A stretch of DNA of 62,561 nucleotides from Rhodothalassium salexigens DSM 2132 (GCF_004341375.1 NZ_SLXO01000014.1:1-62561), one strand, 5' to 3'; shown: positions 51,500 through 60,270, counted from the stretch's first letter. A program made the numbers and translations. The notes: generated by a model not told the origin, from the sequence alone.

Positions 51500-52254
51500 G
51501 CCGGCAGGCTCCAGCAGCGCTCCGCCCACGGGCAGAACCGGCATTCGAAGAAGTCGCGATGGGCGGCGATGCGCGGCAGCAACTCGCCCGCGTCCGTCGC
51601 CCGCAGGATCCGCACACCCCGGTCCGACATGCGCTGCGCGATATCGGCATCGAAGGGCACGAGCTCGTGGTGCAACTCGGCGGTGTCCTTGTTGATCGCG
51701 GTGAAGAGCGCGCGGGCGGCGCTGATGCCCGGCACCGCGGCTTCCATGTAGGCCTGGTAGAGCGCGATCTGGGTGGCATAGACCGGCTTCGCGACGGCCA
51801 CGCCCTTGGCCACCGTCTCGCGCCAGTTCTGCGCGTTCATCGTCTTGCATTCCCAGAGCGCCGGGGTGCGTAGCCCCAACGCCGCTGGGGCCTCGGCGAC
51901 GATCCCGTCGACATGGCCACGGATGCGCCCGCCCGCGACCGAGAAGCCGAACTGGCCGCCCTCGCGTTTCTGGGTGACCAGATCGAGCCCCGCCGCCCGC
52001 AGCCAGCGGATCGCGAGATCCTCGAGCGCATGCCCGATCGCGAAGATCCGCAGCGACCGGCCGGAGAAGGCCTGGCCCTCGTCCTTCGGCGCGCCTGCGA
52101 ATTCGAACTGTAGCGCCCGCTCGCAGGCATGGCCGAGCCGGGACGCGCCGAGGTAATCGCGCGGCGGCTTGGCAGCGCGTTCGGCCTCGAGCGCGGCATC
52201 CACGGCGGCGTTGATCCGTTCGGCGGTGCCGGAGCGGTGGTTGAAGTCCAGCAT
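51496..52254 (-). CDS. PD-(D/E)XK nuclease, Cas4/RecB-like
   Basis: A 252-residue nuclease. N-terminal YLGASRLGHACERALQFEFA carries the first Cys, GRIRGHVDGIVAEAP has the catalytic Asp, and ALWECKTMNAQNW the E-x-K pair. Cysteines near the end (FFECRFCPWAERCW) complete a likely iron-sulfur cluster with the early Cys, as in Cas4/AddB-type enzymes. It overlaps both neighbours (ATGA, one-base) in the replication operon and probably acts as a recombination exonuclease. Confidence 0.88.
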   Translation of the reverse strand: MLDFNHRSGTAERINAAVDAALEAERAAKPPRDYLGASRLGHACERALQFEFAGAPKDEGQAFSGRSLRIFAIGHALEDLAIRWLRAAGLDLVTQKREGGQFGFSVAGGRIRGHVDGIVAEAPAALGLRTPALWECKTMNAQNWRETVAKGVAVAKPVYATQIALYQAYMEAAVPGISAARALFTAINKDTAELHHELVPFDADIAQRMSDRGVRILRATDAGELLPRIAAHRDFFECRFCPWAERCWSLPA

Positions 52255-52688
52255 CAGAACGGGACCTCCGACTCCGCCGCGATCTCGGCCATCTCGGCGC
52301 GGAACGCCTCGACGGTGGTCACGATCAGCCGATGCATGTCGTTCTGGGTCAGCTGGCCCAGCGGCCGGTCCCAGCCGATGCGCTCCATCTCAGGGGCAAG
52401 CGCGCGCATGACGGCGGGCAGCGCCTGGGTTTCCTCTTCGGTGAAATCGACCATGCTCAGTCCTCTCTTTGCTTTGCGGGTGAACGCCGCCTGGCAGCCC
52501 ATGGAACAGAACCAGCGGCGGGTTTGGGTGTGGTCCCGGCGCGGCCGGTGGGGGTCGAACCAGCCGAAGCCGCGGGTGCGCGCGCTGCAGACGGCGCAGA
52601 GCACCGGGCGCGGATGCCAGCAGCGATCAAAGCTCGGTCGATCCGGAGCCGCTGTGGGCGGGGATGGGACTTGCGCGACATGGTTCAC
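52254..52688 (-). CDS. DUF6511 protein with zinc motif
   Basis: A 144-residue protein with an N-terminal zinc-binding region (RPVLCAVCSARTRGFGWFD, then RRWFCSMGCQ: CxxC and CxxxC) and a helical C-terminal part (EEETQALPAVMRALAPEMER). I recognise it as DUF6511, typical of Rhodobacterales phage replication operons. GTG 52688 is the only start consistent with the GTGA overlap with the helicase stop. A role as a nucleic-acid-binding accessory protein is an inference. Confidence 0.8.
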   Translation of the reverse strand: MNHVAQVPSPPTAAPDRPSFDRCWHPRPVLCAVCSARTRGFGWFDPHRPRRDHTQTRRWFCSMGCQAAFTRKAKRGLSMVDFTEEETQALPAVMRALAPEMERIGWDRPLGQLTQNDMHRLIVTTVEAFRAEMAEIAAESEVPF

Positions 52689-54352
52689 GCCGCCCTCCGC
52701 TCGGGCGCGGCCGACATGACAAGCCGGCGGATGTCGCGCCGGTTGAACTGGAAGGTGATCAGCGCCGAGGCGCGGTAGCGGGTGAGCCCGTAGTCCTGCC
52801 GCTGCGCCGGCGAGAGGTACTGGAGTTGTTTCTCTGTCGGCGCCTGGCCCAGCCAGCGCCGGGACTTGAACGCACTCTCGTCGGTCTCATGCTCGTTCAA
52901 CCAGTCGTCGGCCTGCGCCAGGCAGACGGTGCGCTCGCCGACCCCGAGGAGGCGCGTCCGCTCATTCTTCCCGCCGCCTACGGCATGCCAGCGCCCCTCA
53001 AGGAAGAACACGCCGCCCCAAGCATTGAAACCGCTTGCCATGAGCGCGGACTCGTCATCGAAGAGATCCTCCCAGGCGAAGCTGGAGCGCTTGAGAAGGT
53101 CGATCTCGGACATGACCACGCTGTCGAGCGGCGGCGCCCCGTCGCTCAGGAACTCGTATCCGCAGATCGGGCAATGGCGGGCTGCGAGCGGGACCGTCGC
53201 CTCGCATTCCGGGCAGGTCTTCGTCGGCGCATCGCAAGGCGTTGGATCGCGACCGTCGAGATCGACGTCCTGCTCCAGCGTGCCGTGCGTCAGGCTTGAG
53301 ATCCCGAAATCCAGCACGATGCAGTCGGTCTTGACGATGCCGGGATGCTCGACGGGATCGACCGTGCGCAAGCCCCGCCCGACCATCTGGATCATGGTGG
53401 ACTTGCAGGAGCTCGGCCGCAGCAGCACCACGCAGGAAGTCGGCGGGTGGTCCCAGCCCTCGGTCAGCACCGCCACGTTGACGACGACCTGGATCTCGCC
53501 AGAGGCATAGGCCGCGAGGATCCGGCGCCGCGTCTCGGACCCGATATCGCCGTGGATGACGCCGGCGGGGATCCCGTGGCCATTGAAGGCTTCGGCAACA
53601 TTATCGGCGTGGGCGATCGTCGAGCAGAAGACCACGGTCTGCCGGTCGCCGGCCTTTTCGCGCCAGTGCCGGATGATCTCGGCCGTGACCGGTGCGCGGT
53701 TCATGATCTCCGCAACCGCGCCCATGTCGTAGTCGGACGCGGTCTTGCGCACGGCGCGCAGCTTCTCCTGCACGCCCACATCGATTACGAAGGTGCGCGG
53801 CGGCACGAGGTGACCCGAGGCAATGAGTTCGGCCAGCGTGACCTGGTCGCCAACATTGTCGAAGACCTCGCGCAGTCCCTTCCGGTCGCCGCGGTTGGGC
53901 GTCGCCGTGACGCCGAAGATGCGGGCCTCGGGATTGGCGTCGCGCACGCGGTCGATGATCCGACGATAGCTGTCGGCCACCGCGTGATGCGCCTCGTCGA
54001 TCACCAGCAGATCGAGCCGTGGCATCGCCTTCAGGCTCGCCGAGCGCGACAGCGTCGGCGCCATGGCGAAGGTGACCTGGCCGACCCATGACTTGGAGCC
54101 GGCATCTACCTGGGACGTGGTCACCTCCGGGTTGACCCGGGCGAACTTCGCACGGTTCTGGCCGGTCAGCTCGTCACGATGGGCGAGAACGCAGGCCTTG
54201 GCCTCCGTCTCCTCCACAAGCTTTCCGGTGACGGCCGAGAGCATGATCGTCTTGCCCGCGCCCGTGGGCGCGACGCCGAGCGTGTTGCCGTGCTTCGAGA
54301 GCGCAGCGAGGCTGCGCTCCACGAAGACTTTCTGGCGGGGACGCAGCCGCAT
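52685..54352 (-). CDS. DEAD/DEAH-box helicase (SSL2-like) with zinc ribbon
   Basis: A 555-residue superfamily 2 helicase. Motif I GVAPTGAGKT is at residues 26-35, DEAH at 119-122, motif III VTATPNRGD near 148-156, and motif VI QMVGRGLRT at 322-330. A zinc ribbon CPEC-CPIC (C380, C383, C394, C397) follows the helicase core, with a C-terminal extension of 150 residues. It would unwind or remodel DNA during phage replication or recombination. The start MRLRPRQKVFVERSLAALSK fits a Q-motif region. Confidence 0.92.
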   Translation of the reverse strand: MRLRPRQKVFVERSLAALSKHGNTLGVAPTGAGKTIMLSAVTGKLVEETEAKACVLAHRDELTGQNRAKFARVNPEVTTSQVDAGSKSWVGQVTFAMAPTLSRSASLKAMPRLDLLVIDEAHHAVADSYRRIIDRVRDANPEARIFGVTATPNRGDRKGLREVFDNVGDQVTLAELIASGHLVPPRTFVIDVGVQEKLRAVRKTASDYDMGAVAEIMNRAPVTAEIIRHWREKAGDRQTVVFCSTIAHADNVAEAFNGHGIPAGVIHGDIGSETRRRILAAYASGEIQVVVNVAVLTEGWDHPPTSCVVLLRPSSCKSTMIQMVGRGLRTVDPVEHPGIVKTDCIVLDFGISSLTHGTLEQDVDLDGRDPTPCDAPTKTCPECEATVPLAARHCPICGYEFLSDGAPPLDSVVMSEIDLLKRSSFAWEDLFDDESALMASGFNAWGGVFFLEGRWHAVGGGKNERTRLLGVGERTVCLAQADDWLNEHETDESAFKSRRWLGQAPTEKQLQYLSPAQRQDYGLTRYRASALITFQFNRRDIRRLVMSAAPERRAA

Positions 54353-54362
54353 CGGACGCTCC

Positions 54363-54965
54363 TCACTGCGCCCAGGCCGGACGGCCGGGGGCCGCCGGAG
54401 CGGTGGGCTTCGGTGCCGCCGCCGGCTGCGGCGCGGGCTGCGCAGGCGGCTGGTAGCCATGCCCGGCCGTGCCCATGACCTGCGCATAGTCGCGATGGTC
54501 GGGCGTGACCGCGGCACGGATCTCGTTCTTGTCCTCGCCCATCGCATCGGAGCCGATGTCGATGCGCGCGACAAACTCGAGCCCGTCGAGATCGGCGAAG
54601 CCGTTGATCCGACGTGCCGCCTGCGCCTCGGGCGAGGTGTCCTTGTCCGAGATCCCGCGCGCCGAGTTCAGCATGCCGCGGACGAGGCTGCGGCCCATAT
54701 TGGCCCAGTCCGGCCCCTTGGGGCTGTGCAGCCCGATCAGGGTGAAGATCTTCCGCCGGGCATAGGGGCCCTCGAGCACCGTGAACTCGCCATTGAGATA
54801 CACCGCACCAGTGGCACCGCGCGTGGCGTATCCGCCGGCCCAGCCCTGGGCCGGATCGTCGAATCCGCCCGGACGGATCGTCAGGCGCACCTTGGCCAGC
54901 GTTCCCTTGGGGATGATGTTGCTGTTCTGCTTGGCGTCGTTGAAATCGTTCCAGGATCCAGTCAT
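54363..54965 (-). CDS. Phage single-strand-binding-like/DUF669-type protein
   Basis: A 200-residue protein, MTGSWNDFNDAKQNSNIIPK, with a beta-rich first part (LAKVRLTIRPGGFDDPAQGW, AVYLNGEFTVLEGPYARRKI) and a Pro/Ala-rich disordered tail (QPPAQPAPQPAAAPKPTAPA). Such a plan, OB-like domain plus flexible tail, and its place next to an AAA ATPase and a helicase suggest a single-strand DNA-binding role. Family assignment is tentative. Confidence 0.6.
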   Translation of the reverse strand: MTGSWNDFNDAKQNSNIIPKGTLAKVRLTIRPGGFDDPAQGWAGGYATRGATGAVYLNGEFTVLEGPYARRKIFTLIGLHSPKGPDWANMGRSLVRGMLNSARGISDKDTSPEAQAARRINGFADLDGLEFVARIDIGSDAMGEDKNEIRAAVTPDHRDYAQVMGTAGHGYQPPAQPAPQPAAAPKPTAPAAPGRPAWAQ

Positions 54966-54982
54966 GGCTGGCGTCTCCTCGT

Positions 54983-55870
54983 TCAGGCGTTTTCGGAATG
55001 GGTGGGGGCGTCGGCGGCCGGGGCCGTCACGGTCCGGGGCGGACTGCGATAGTCGAGCCGCTCGGAGGCGGGCTTCACGGGTCCGCGGATCTTGGCCATC
55101 AGGCGGCCGAGATGCGGCTCCTCAATCGGATCGAGACGGCCGGAGCGATCCTTCGCCGGGAAGTTCCATGGGTTGATCGTCTGGCAGACGAAGGCACGGT
55201 ACGGCGCGCCGGCCCCGTCCTTGATCTCGGCCATCGTCAGGACCTCATCGACGATGCCCGGCAGCTCGAGGCCGGCCTTCGAGCCATCGATCTGCGGAAG
55301 GAAGATGCGCCGATTGAAGTCGTCGAGCTTCTCGTCGAGGATCCCGACGAACCAGACGTTCTTCGCCCGCGTGTGCTGCAGATGCGTGAGCCACGCGATC
55401 ATCTCGCGGCCGTGCAGGCCGTAGGCGCCGCGGACATCGGGCTTGCCGGTCTTCTCAGAGAACGCCTCGGGCTGCCCCTTGCACCATTGGAAGCAGAGCC
55501 GCCCGGCGACGGTGATCGAGTCGATGAAGACCGTGTGGTAGCGGTCGAGCGAAGCCGGATTGCCGAAACGCTCGCACACCGCCGCGTAGTGGGCATCGCT
55601 GTAGACCTGGTCGTCCCGCAGCGCCGGATTGGGTCCACCGATGAAGACCGCGAAGTCGCGGCACTCGGCCCATGTGCGCGGCCGGACGCTGTCGCCGGAC
55701 CATCCCTCGATGGCCAGGTCGCCCGCCTCCAGGTCGATGAACAATGTAGTGGCGGGGTCGAGCGTCCAGAGAAGCGAGGTCTTGCCGATCCCGGACTTGC
55801 CGAAGATCGTTCCCTTGACGCCGCGCGGCTCGGCGAGACGCTGATCGGCGGAGATGATCGGGAGGGCCAT
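54983..55870 (-). CDS. AAA_24-type ATP-binding phage protein
   Basis: A 295-residue RecA-fold ATPase of the Sak4/AAA_24 kind. Walker A is IFGKSGIGKTSLL (about residues 23-35), followed by LFIDLEAGDLAIEGW; Walker B is HTVFIDSITVAG. Sak4-like ATPases anneal or exchange single strands in phage recombination, usually beside a single-strand-binding protein as here. M at 55870 shares one base with the stop of the upstream gene. Confidence 0.85.
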   Translation of the reverse strand: MALPIISADQRLAEPRGVKGTIFGKSGIGKTSLLWTLDPATTLFIDLEAGDLAIEGWSGDSVRPRTWAECRDFAVFIGGPNPALRDDQVYSDAHYAAVCERFGNPASLDRYHTVFIDSITVAGRLCFQWCKGQPEAFSEKTGKPDVRGAYGLHGREMIAWLTHLQHTRAKNVWFVGILDEKLDDFNRRIFLPQIDGSKAGLELPGIVDEVLTMAEIKDGAGAPYRAFVCQTINPWNFPAKDRSGRLDPIEEPHLGRLMAKIRGPVKPASERLDYRSPPRTVTAPAADAPTHSENA

Positions 55871-56166
55871 CACTTCCCTCCCTTCGCTGCGATCAGGGCG
55901 TCGATCGCGATGTCCGCGCCGAGCGCGCCGGCCTTGCGGGCCTCATCGTGAAGGGTGCGCACCGCATCGATCTCGCGGTAGAGCGCCAATGCCTGCTCGT
56001 TCAGCCCGATGAGGGCGAAGGCCAGGTCGTCGATCGAGGCCGCCCCGACCGGCTTGACGGTCTCGTCGCGACGGTCGGCGATGGCCGGCACCCGGATGGT
56101 CTCGGGCAGCTTTTCCAGCGCGTAATGCTGCTCGCGGAGCACCGCGAGTTTCTTCGTGATGCTCAT
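55870..56166 (-). CDS. Hypothetical helical phage protein
   Basis: A 98-residue protein, MSITKKLAVLREQHYALEKL, made of two or three helices (DDLAFALIGLNEQALALYRE). It overlaps its neighbours on both sides, so it is part of the early operon. I do not recognise the family. Its coiled-coil tendency suggests it acts through protein contacts. Confidence 0.6.
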   Translation of the reverse strand: MSITKKLAVLREQHYALEKLPETIRVPAIADRRDETVKPVGAASIDDLAFALIGLNEQALALYREIDAVRTLHDEARKAGALGADIAIDALIAAKGGK

Positions 56167-56651
56167 GACGTCACCTCGGTGTTCAGGGAAAGACGAAAGC
56201 TGGGCTTGCCGGTGCGGACGGTGCGCGCGTCCTCGACGGTGGAGCGGATGTGGCTCGGCCAGGCCGCGAACTTGCGCTCGGGCACCTTGATCACGACGTC
56301 GACGTATTCAGTGGGTTCGTCGCCCTCGGCCCGGATGCGTTCGACGAGAGCGGCGAGCATCGCCTGGTCCCAATCGACGCGCTTCGGCAAATCGGCGATC
56401 ACGATGACCGCGCCGTCGTCGAAGCGGATGGTCCCGGTGTCCTTGCCGGCCGCTTGGCGTGCTGCGTGGGCGCGGTCGCCGTACTTGAGCGCGACGGCCC
56501 CATCGAGCCAGTCGCAGACGGTCTTGGCGCGGCGCAGGGCGTCGGAGGCATCGTCCTGCAGGAGGGCAAGTTGTTCGCCGGACAGAGCGGCGATGTCGCC
56601 GACGGCCATGCGCCGGAGCTCATCGAGGGAGATGCGGTTGGAGATCGTCAT
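56163..56651 (-). CDS. Hypothetical phage protein of the early operon
   Basis: A 162-residue protein, MTISNRISLDELRRMAVGDI. The first 65 residues are helical (IAALSGEQLALLQDDASDAL, then AKTVCDWLDGAVALKYGD); a beta region follows (DTGTIRFDDGAVIVIADLPK, YVDVVIKVPERKFAAWPSHI). The ending PSFRLSLNTEVTS is typical of related phage proteins with unknown role. It lies 10 bp after the HTH gene. Confidence 0.6.
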   Translation of the reverse strand: MTISNRISLDELRRMAVGDIAALSGEQLALLQDDASDALRRAKTVCDWLDGAVALKYGDRAHAARQAAGKDTGTIRFDDGAVIVIADLPKRVDWDQAMLAALVERIRAEGDEPTEYVDVVIKVPERKFAAWPSHIRSTVEDARTVRTGKPSFRLSLNTEVTS

Positions 56652-56661
56652 CACCGCCCCC

Positions 56662-56871
56662 TCACGCTGCAGGCTTGCTGGGGTGGTCGGCGGTGCTCGC
56701 GCGGATCTGCTCGCGCTCGTACTCCTCGACGTCTTCGAGGCGGTACACGACCCGGCCACCGATCTTGATGAACGCGGGCCCGTCGCCCGTCCAGCGCCAG
56801 CGCTCAAGGGTGCGGTGGCTGATGTTCCAGCGAGCGGCTAGCTCGATCTGGTTCAAATGCCTGAGTGACAT
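56662..56871 (-). CDS. AlpA/excisionase-like HTH protein
   Basis: A 69-residue protein with a helix-turn-helix in LNQIELAARWNISHRTLERW and the wing GPAFIKIGGRVVYRLEDVEE, the HTH_17/AlpA pattern. It is the first gene of the leftward early operon, next to an AT-rich upstream region. It could be an excisionase for the integrase at the far left end, or the early regulator; no other repressor candidate is seen in the phage part. Confidence 0.85.
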   Translation of the reverse strand: MSLRHLNQIELAARWNISHRTLERWRWTGDGPAFIKIGGRVVYRLEDVEEYEREQIRASTADHPSKPAA

Positions 56872-57077
56872 AGGTGTAACTCCGTTGATGTGCCTTCCGC
56901 TTCATCCAGCCGCTTTGGAGCGCCTGGATATGCGAGCATTTTCAACGTGTTACGGACGCAGATATATAATCAGGCCTCGTCTTTCTTGTGACGTCGGCGC
57001 ACGAAAAAGCCCCGGAATCCGGGGCTTTCAGCGGGCGAGTTGTGACGTCGGGTAGATCGGGCCGTGACGTAATCGGC
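56872..57077 (-). promoter_or_regulatory. Early control region with TTGTGACGTCGG repeats
   Basis: This gap between the early operon and the QueC-like gene has an AT-rich segment (gatatataat, 56961-56970) that could be a leftward -10 region. The 12-mer TTGTGACGTCGG occurs at 56986-56997, about the -35 position, and again at 57040-57051; a shorter GTGACGT is at 57064-57070. The repeats, each with the palindrome GACGTC, may be regulator-binding sites. Confidence 0.45.
57004..57028 (-). terminator. Rho-independent terminator of the QueC-like operon
   Basis: Stem AGCCCCGG/CCGGGGCT with a 3-nt loop, followed by TTTTT on the minus strand (A-run 57004-57008). It lies about 50 bp after the stop at 57078 and separates the operon from the phage early region. 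Confidence 0.85.
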
Positions 57078-58940
57078 TCAAGCTTGTGATGTGACCGCGG
57101 TATCGACCCGGATGTCCCCGACCGAGACCTCCCGCCATTCGGGGTTCAGGCGATAGCCAGCGCGCTCCTTCGTTTGGACAAACGAATCTTGGTCCAGCGG
57201 GATGCCGAGCGTCACGGTCAGCGGTTCGATGGCCTTTCGCAATCGCCCAAGTTGCTGACGCATCGACTGGTCGCTGAGGCCAAGTCGGTCCGCCAAGTCG
57301 GTGGCGGGTAAGAAGGGGACGTCTTCTCTTTGCCTCTTGGCTTCCCGAAAGTTCTCGATCAGCGCTTCGACCACGCGGAAATTCGCACCTTCAAGGTAAT
57401 GGCTTCCCTGAAACAGAACGCGCTTGTCATCCTGGTCGAAAGCGAATTCGAGGACAGGGGCGACAAGGCGATCCATAAATGCCTTGGCCTGTACGTCGTA
57501 ATGGGAAGGCGGTGGCGCTTCGATGTGACCCCGGCTGAAACAGGTTGCCAGCAACGAGCCGGACGGTAACTCGCGCCGGTACAACGGACCTATATGCTCG
57601 GAAACCGCTGTGGTGATGACCTCCTCGACCGATTTCGCATGGCGCTGAAAGAGGTCGTAGACGTGGTCGCCCGCGTCTTGGGTGGACAGGCCGGAAAAAC
57701 GGTCGAGCGCCGACACCACCTCGGGGAAGTCCACGAGAAACCGCTCCTTGGGGGTTGCCGCAACCCTTTGGAAGAACGAGACGTAGCTCAGGGCCATGCG
57801 CAGATCGTCATCGGCACTGCGATCGGCGAGGAGAAGGTCACGCATGTAGTTCTCGGCCGGCTCGTGGCCTCCCATGCCTGCAGCGAGCACGGCGAAGCGC
57901 CGGTCGATGCACTGCGAACAGACGCCACAATGTTTCTGCTTTTCGGTCCATTTTCGTGGACGGGTGCAACTGACAGTCTCGCCGAGCATGTCGGCCACGC
58001 CCGCTTCCTTGATTTTCTGAGTCACCTCCTTCTTGGTCAGCCACTGCAGCGGCGTTTGGATCTCGATCTGGCGGCCCAAGAGCAGTGAGAACAATGCCTC
58101 CAATCCGCGCAGCACCTTCGGGTGCGTGGTGCGCGTAGCACGGCCGCCGACGACATCGCCCGCCAATGGTGGATTGATGCTGACGACGCCGTTCTCATAG
58201 AAGCTGAACCTGTCCTTTCCGGACATCCTCGCGACCACGAGCCCAAGGCAGGCAAAAAGGAAGGACCGCGTTCGCTGTGTGAATTCGCGAGCCCGCTCAT
58301 TTTCGTTACTGACCCAAACCGGAATGTAGGAAACCCGTCGATCCAAGCCCCGCTGCCGCAGACCTTGAATCAGGTTCTCCTGGACCGCGCGGACCTTGGT
58401 GGAAGAGTAATGCCCGACAAGCGTGACCGATTTCCCGAGAGTGACAATATCATTGACTGCCCCTGCGAACGAATCCACGCCCCCGGAGAACAAGGCGACC
58501 TCGTCATGCTCCGCTGACGCATCCAGGAGATCTGGAAAGTACAGCTCCCGTGGCTGGACTGGAGCCTCGGCTATTCGAAAATCAAACTCGTAGCTGTCGT
58601 CCGACAAGAAGCCGAGAGTGTCAGCCAAAACCTCCTGTACGCCAGGATCCTGCCATACCTCTAAATGGCGCACAGGGATAGAGAAGCGAAGGCTACGTCG
58701 CCAACTCTCGCCGAAATTCCGCAGTTTTTCAGACCCCCGAACAAGCCTCTGATCTGCACAGTAGACGTAAGCCGCAACTTCGAGCAAGTCGATCAATAAT
58801 TCAGGGACATTTCCAAGCATCGTCCGGCTAATATAGTCGATGCGCAGATTGACATTCTTGGCGACCCCTTGGACATCCATAGCGATCGCGTCTGCCGCCG
58901 AGGGTTGAGAGGCACCGCATTCAATCAAGTACCGTTTCAC
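57078..58940 (-). CDS. QueC-like PP-loop enzyme with C-terminal winged helix (Qat/Cap9-related)
   Basis: A 620-residue protein. Residues 1-140 are an unknown N-terminal domain. Residues 145-350 are QueC-like: PP-loop LFSGGVDSFAG (SGGVDS 152-157), RTRSFLFACLGLVVA, ENGVVSINPPL, and a zinc site from C325, C338, C341 and C344 (HCGVCSQC). QueC makes preQ0, but no other queuosine gene is present; QueC homologues also occur in Qat and type IV CBASS defence. The last 240 residues are an extension ending in a winged helix (ATDLADRLGLSDQSMRQQLG, then RAGYRL), which is unusual. Start GTG overlaps the partner stop (GTGA). Confidence 0.8.
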   Translation of the reverse strand: MKRYLIECGASQPSAADAIAMDVQGVAKNVNLRIDYISRTMLGNVPELLIDLLEVAAYVYCADQRLVRGSEKLRNFGESWRRSLRFSIPVRHLEVWQDPGVQEVLADTLGFLSDDSYEFDFRIAEAPVQPRELYFPDLLDASAEHDEVALFSGGVDSFAGAVNDIVTLGKSVTLVGHYSSTKVRAVQENLIQGLRQRGLDRRVSYIPVWVSNENERAREFTQRTRSFLFACLGLVVARMSGKDRFSFYENGVVSINPPLAGDVVGGRATRTTHPKVLRGLEALFSLLLGRQIEIQTPLQWLTKKEVTQKIKEAGVADMLGETVSCTRPRKWTEKQKHCGVCSQCIDRRFAVLAAGMGGHEPAENYMRDLLLADRSADDDLRMALSYVSFFQRVAATPKERFLVDFPEVVSALDRFSGLSTQDAGDHVYDLFQRHAKSVEEVITTAVSEHIGPLYRRELPSGSLLATCFSRGHIEAPPPSHYDVQAKAFMDRLVAPVLEFAFDQDDKRVLFQGSHYLEGANFRVVEALIENFREAKRQREDVPFLPATDLADRLGLSDQSMRQQLGRLRKAIEPLTVTLGIPLDQDSFVQTKERAGYRLNPEWREVSVGDIRVDTAVTSQA

Positions 58941-59725
58941 GGTGCCCCCTTTCTGATGTCGAGTTCGATCCGCATTTTCTCAGCTGCATGGGCAGAGAAT
59001 CGACGAACGTCGTCTCGCAATATCTGTTTGCCATCCCTGTAGTGGTTCTTGCCCAACCAGTCTTTGGCGAAAGCGCGCATGATGAGGGCCGACTCGTCAC
59101 AGTGGCGTCGGATGGAATCATTGAATGCACGGAGATCGTGAACAGATCGCGCGACCCTGCCGGCACCCACCATGTTGTGGATGTTTCGATCCACGTAGTA
59201 GTGGATCACGCGTTCGGCGAAGTTTGCATAAAAACGATGAGCAAGAGCCGCAAATTGCTCCGTTCCCTTCAGAGCTGCGACCGACGCCTGCACATCGATT
59301 GATGTTGGAGCCCATAGGGTCGGCAACGCGCCTCGCACCGCTTCGCCCAAAGCCGAGAGGCCGGCACGGCGCGCTATCTCGCCAAGGTCTGTCGCCCCAG
59401 CGTGCAATCGCCTCTGAACCTTCTCAATAGCGCGATCATAGCTGACGAGCACATCTGATAGGGAAGCTGGCGCCATATCCGCCATGCCCAGATCATTGAG
59501 GTTGGCCGGGAAGTCTTTCGAATCGGCCGCCTGCGGAACCCTGATAAGAAGCCAAAGGGCCTCGATGAATACAGGGTCTTTCCGGGCAAGCTTCAGTGCG
59601 TCCCGGCCAACCTCGGTGACTTGGTCGACCAGATCCTCGGTCGGCGTACCGCCGGTCACCAGATACCTGACGATTTCAGGCAACAAGCGGTAAGCAGGAA
59701 GCTTTCCGAGACGCTGATGGCCCAT
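58937..59725 (-). CDS. Helical partner of the QueC-like protein (QatB-like?)
   Basis: A 262-residue, mainly helical soluble protein without a catalytic motif I recognise. It starts MGHQRLGKLPAYRLLPEIVR, with KLARKDPVFIEALWLLIRVP in the first quarter. The C-terminal part LAHRFYANFAERVIHYYVDR and IMRAFAKDWLGKNHY resembles the C-terminal region of QatB-type proteins that accompany QueC-like enzymes; this similarity is from memory and tentative. The gene overlaps the QueC-like gene by four bases, so the two make one system. A promoter fits at 59854-59882. Confidence 0.55.
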   Translation of the reverse strand: MGHQRLGKLPAYRLLPEIVRYLVTGGTPTEDLVDQVTEVGRDALKLARKDPVFIEALWLLIRVPQAADSKDFPANLNDLGMADMAPASLSDVLVSYDRAIEKVQRRLHAGATDLGEIARRAGLSALGEAVRGALPTLWAPTSIDVQASVAALKGTEQFAALAHRFYANFAERVIHYYVDRNIHNMVGAGRVARSVHDLRAFNDSIRRHCDESALIMRAFAKDWLGKNHYRDGKQILRDDVRRFSAHAAEKMRIELDIRKGAP

Positions 59726-60270
59726 CGCGCAGCTATCCGCGCCGAACTCGGGTCGCCCTCGATCGAGGGTTCAGCCAAAAGTGCCCCAGCATCAGAAGGA
59801 CCTTTCGTTAAGCTCAAAATAATAAAAGGAACCCGAATCCTGCTTTGATTATTATAATGCCAACAAAAGATCCGTTTCTCAACCATCGCTTCAGGACAGA
59901 CGCATCGGGGCTTGGGCAGAGGGGCGCCATCTCAAGGGCTGGACAGAAGACGGAAGCGTTCATGCCGCCACATTGGCCGGCTGATCCCAGATGTGCAGGT
60001 GGAAACGCCCTATCGGCGGCTCCAGAGCGCGAAACTCACAGCTTTGGAAACGTCAGCGATGGCCGCGTCTCTTGTGTCAAAGAGATTCAGCCCGTCCCCC
60101 GAAAAGGTCCGTCTCGCTCCAGTGACTACCGAACCCGATCGGCGGAAAACTACGCGAAGGGGGCGATATTCTGTTTCAGGTTGGCACTCTCCAACGCTCT
60201 CAGATAATGGCTCCGGCCCTCGCCCCGGATCACGGGCCATGGACAACCACCCGAAGCGGGCATCGCATTC
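59726..60270. other. Intergenic region with promoter of the QueC-like operon
   Basis: About 545 bp with no convincing gene. The part 59800-59890 is AT-rich and holds a leftward promoter candidate. The remainder (59900-60270) has short overlapping open frames on both strands but no domain, and they lack good ribosome sites. Confidence 0.45.
59854..59882 (-). promoter_or_regulatory. Sigma70 promoter candidate for the QueC-like operon
   Basis: On the minus strand TTGAGA (59882-59877), 17 bp, CATTAT (59859-59854). Transcription would begin near 59847 and give a leader of about 120 nt before the ATG at 59725. Confidence 0.55.

Noticed and set aside
57078-58940. A housekeeping QueC for preQ0/queuosine synthesis
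   Set aside because: It is far longer than QueC, carries extra N- and C-terminal domains, is fused in translation to an unknown protein, and has no queD, queE, queF or folE beside it.
59656-59886. A 76-residue minus-strand frame upstream of the QueC partner gene
   Set aside because: It would start upstream of the likely transcription start and overlaps the partner gene in another frame, without a ribosome site.
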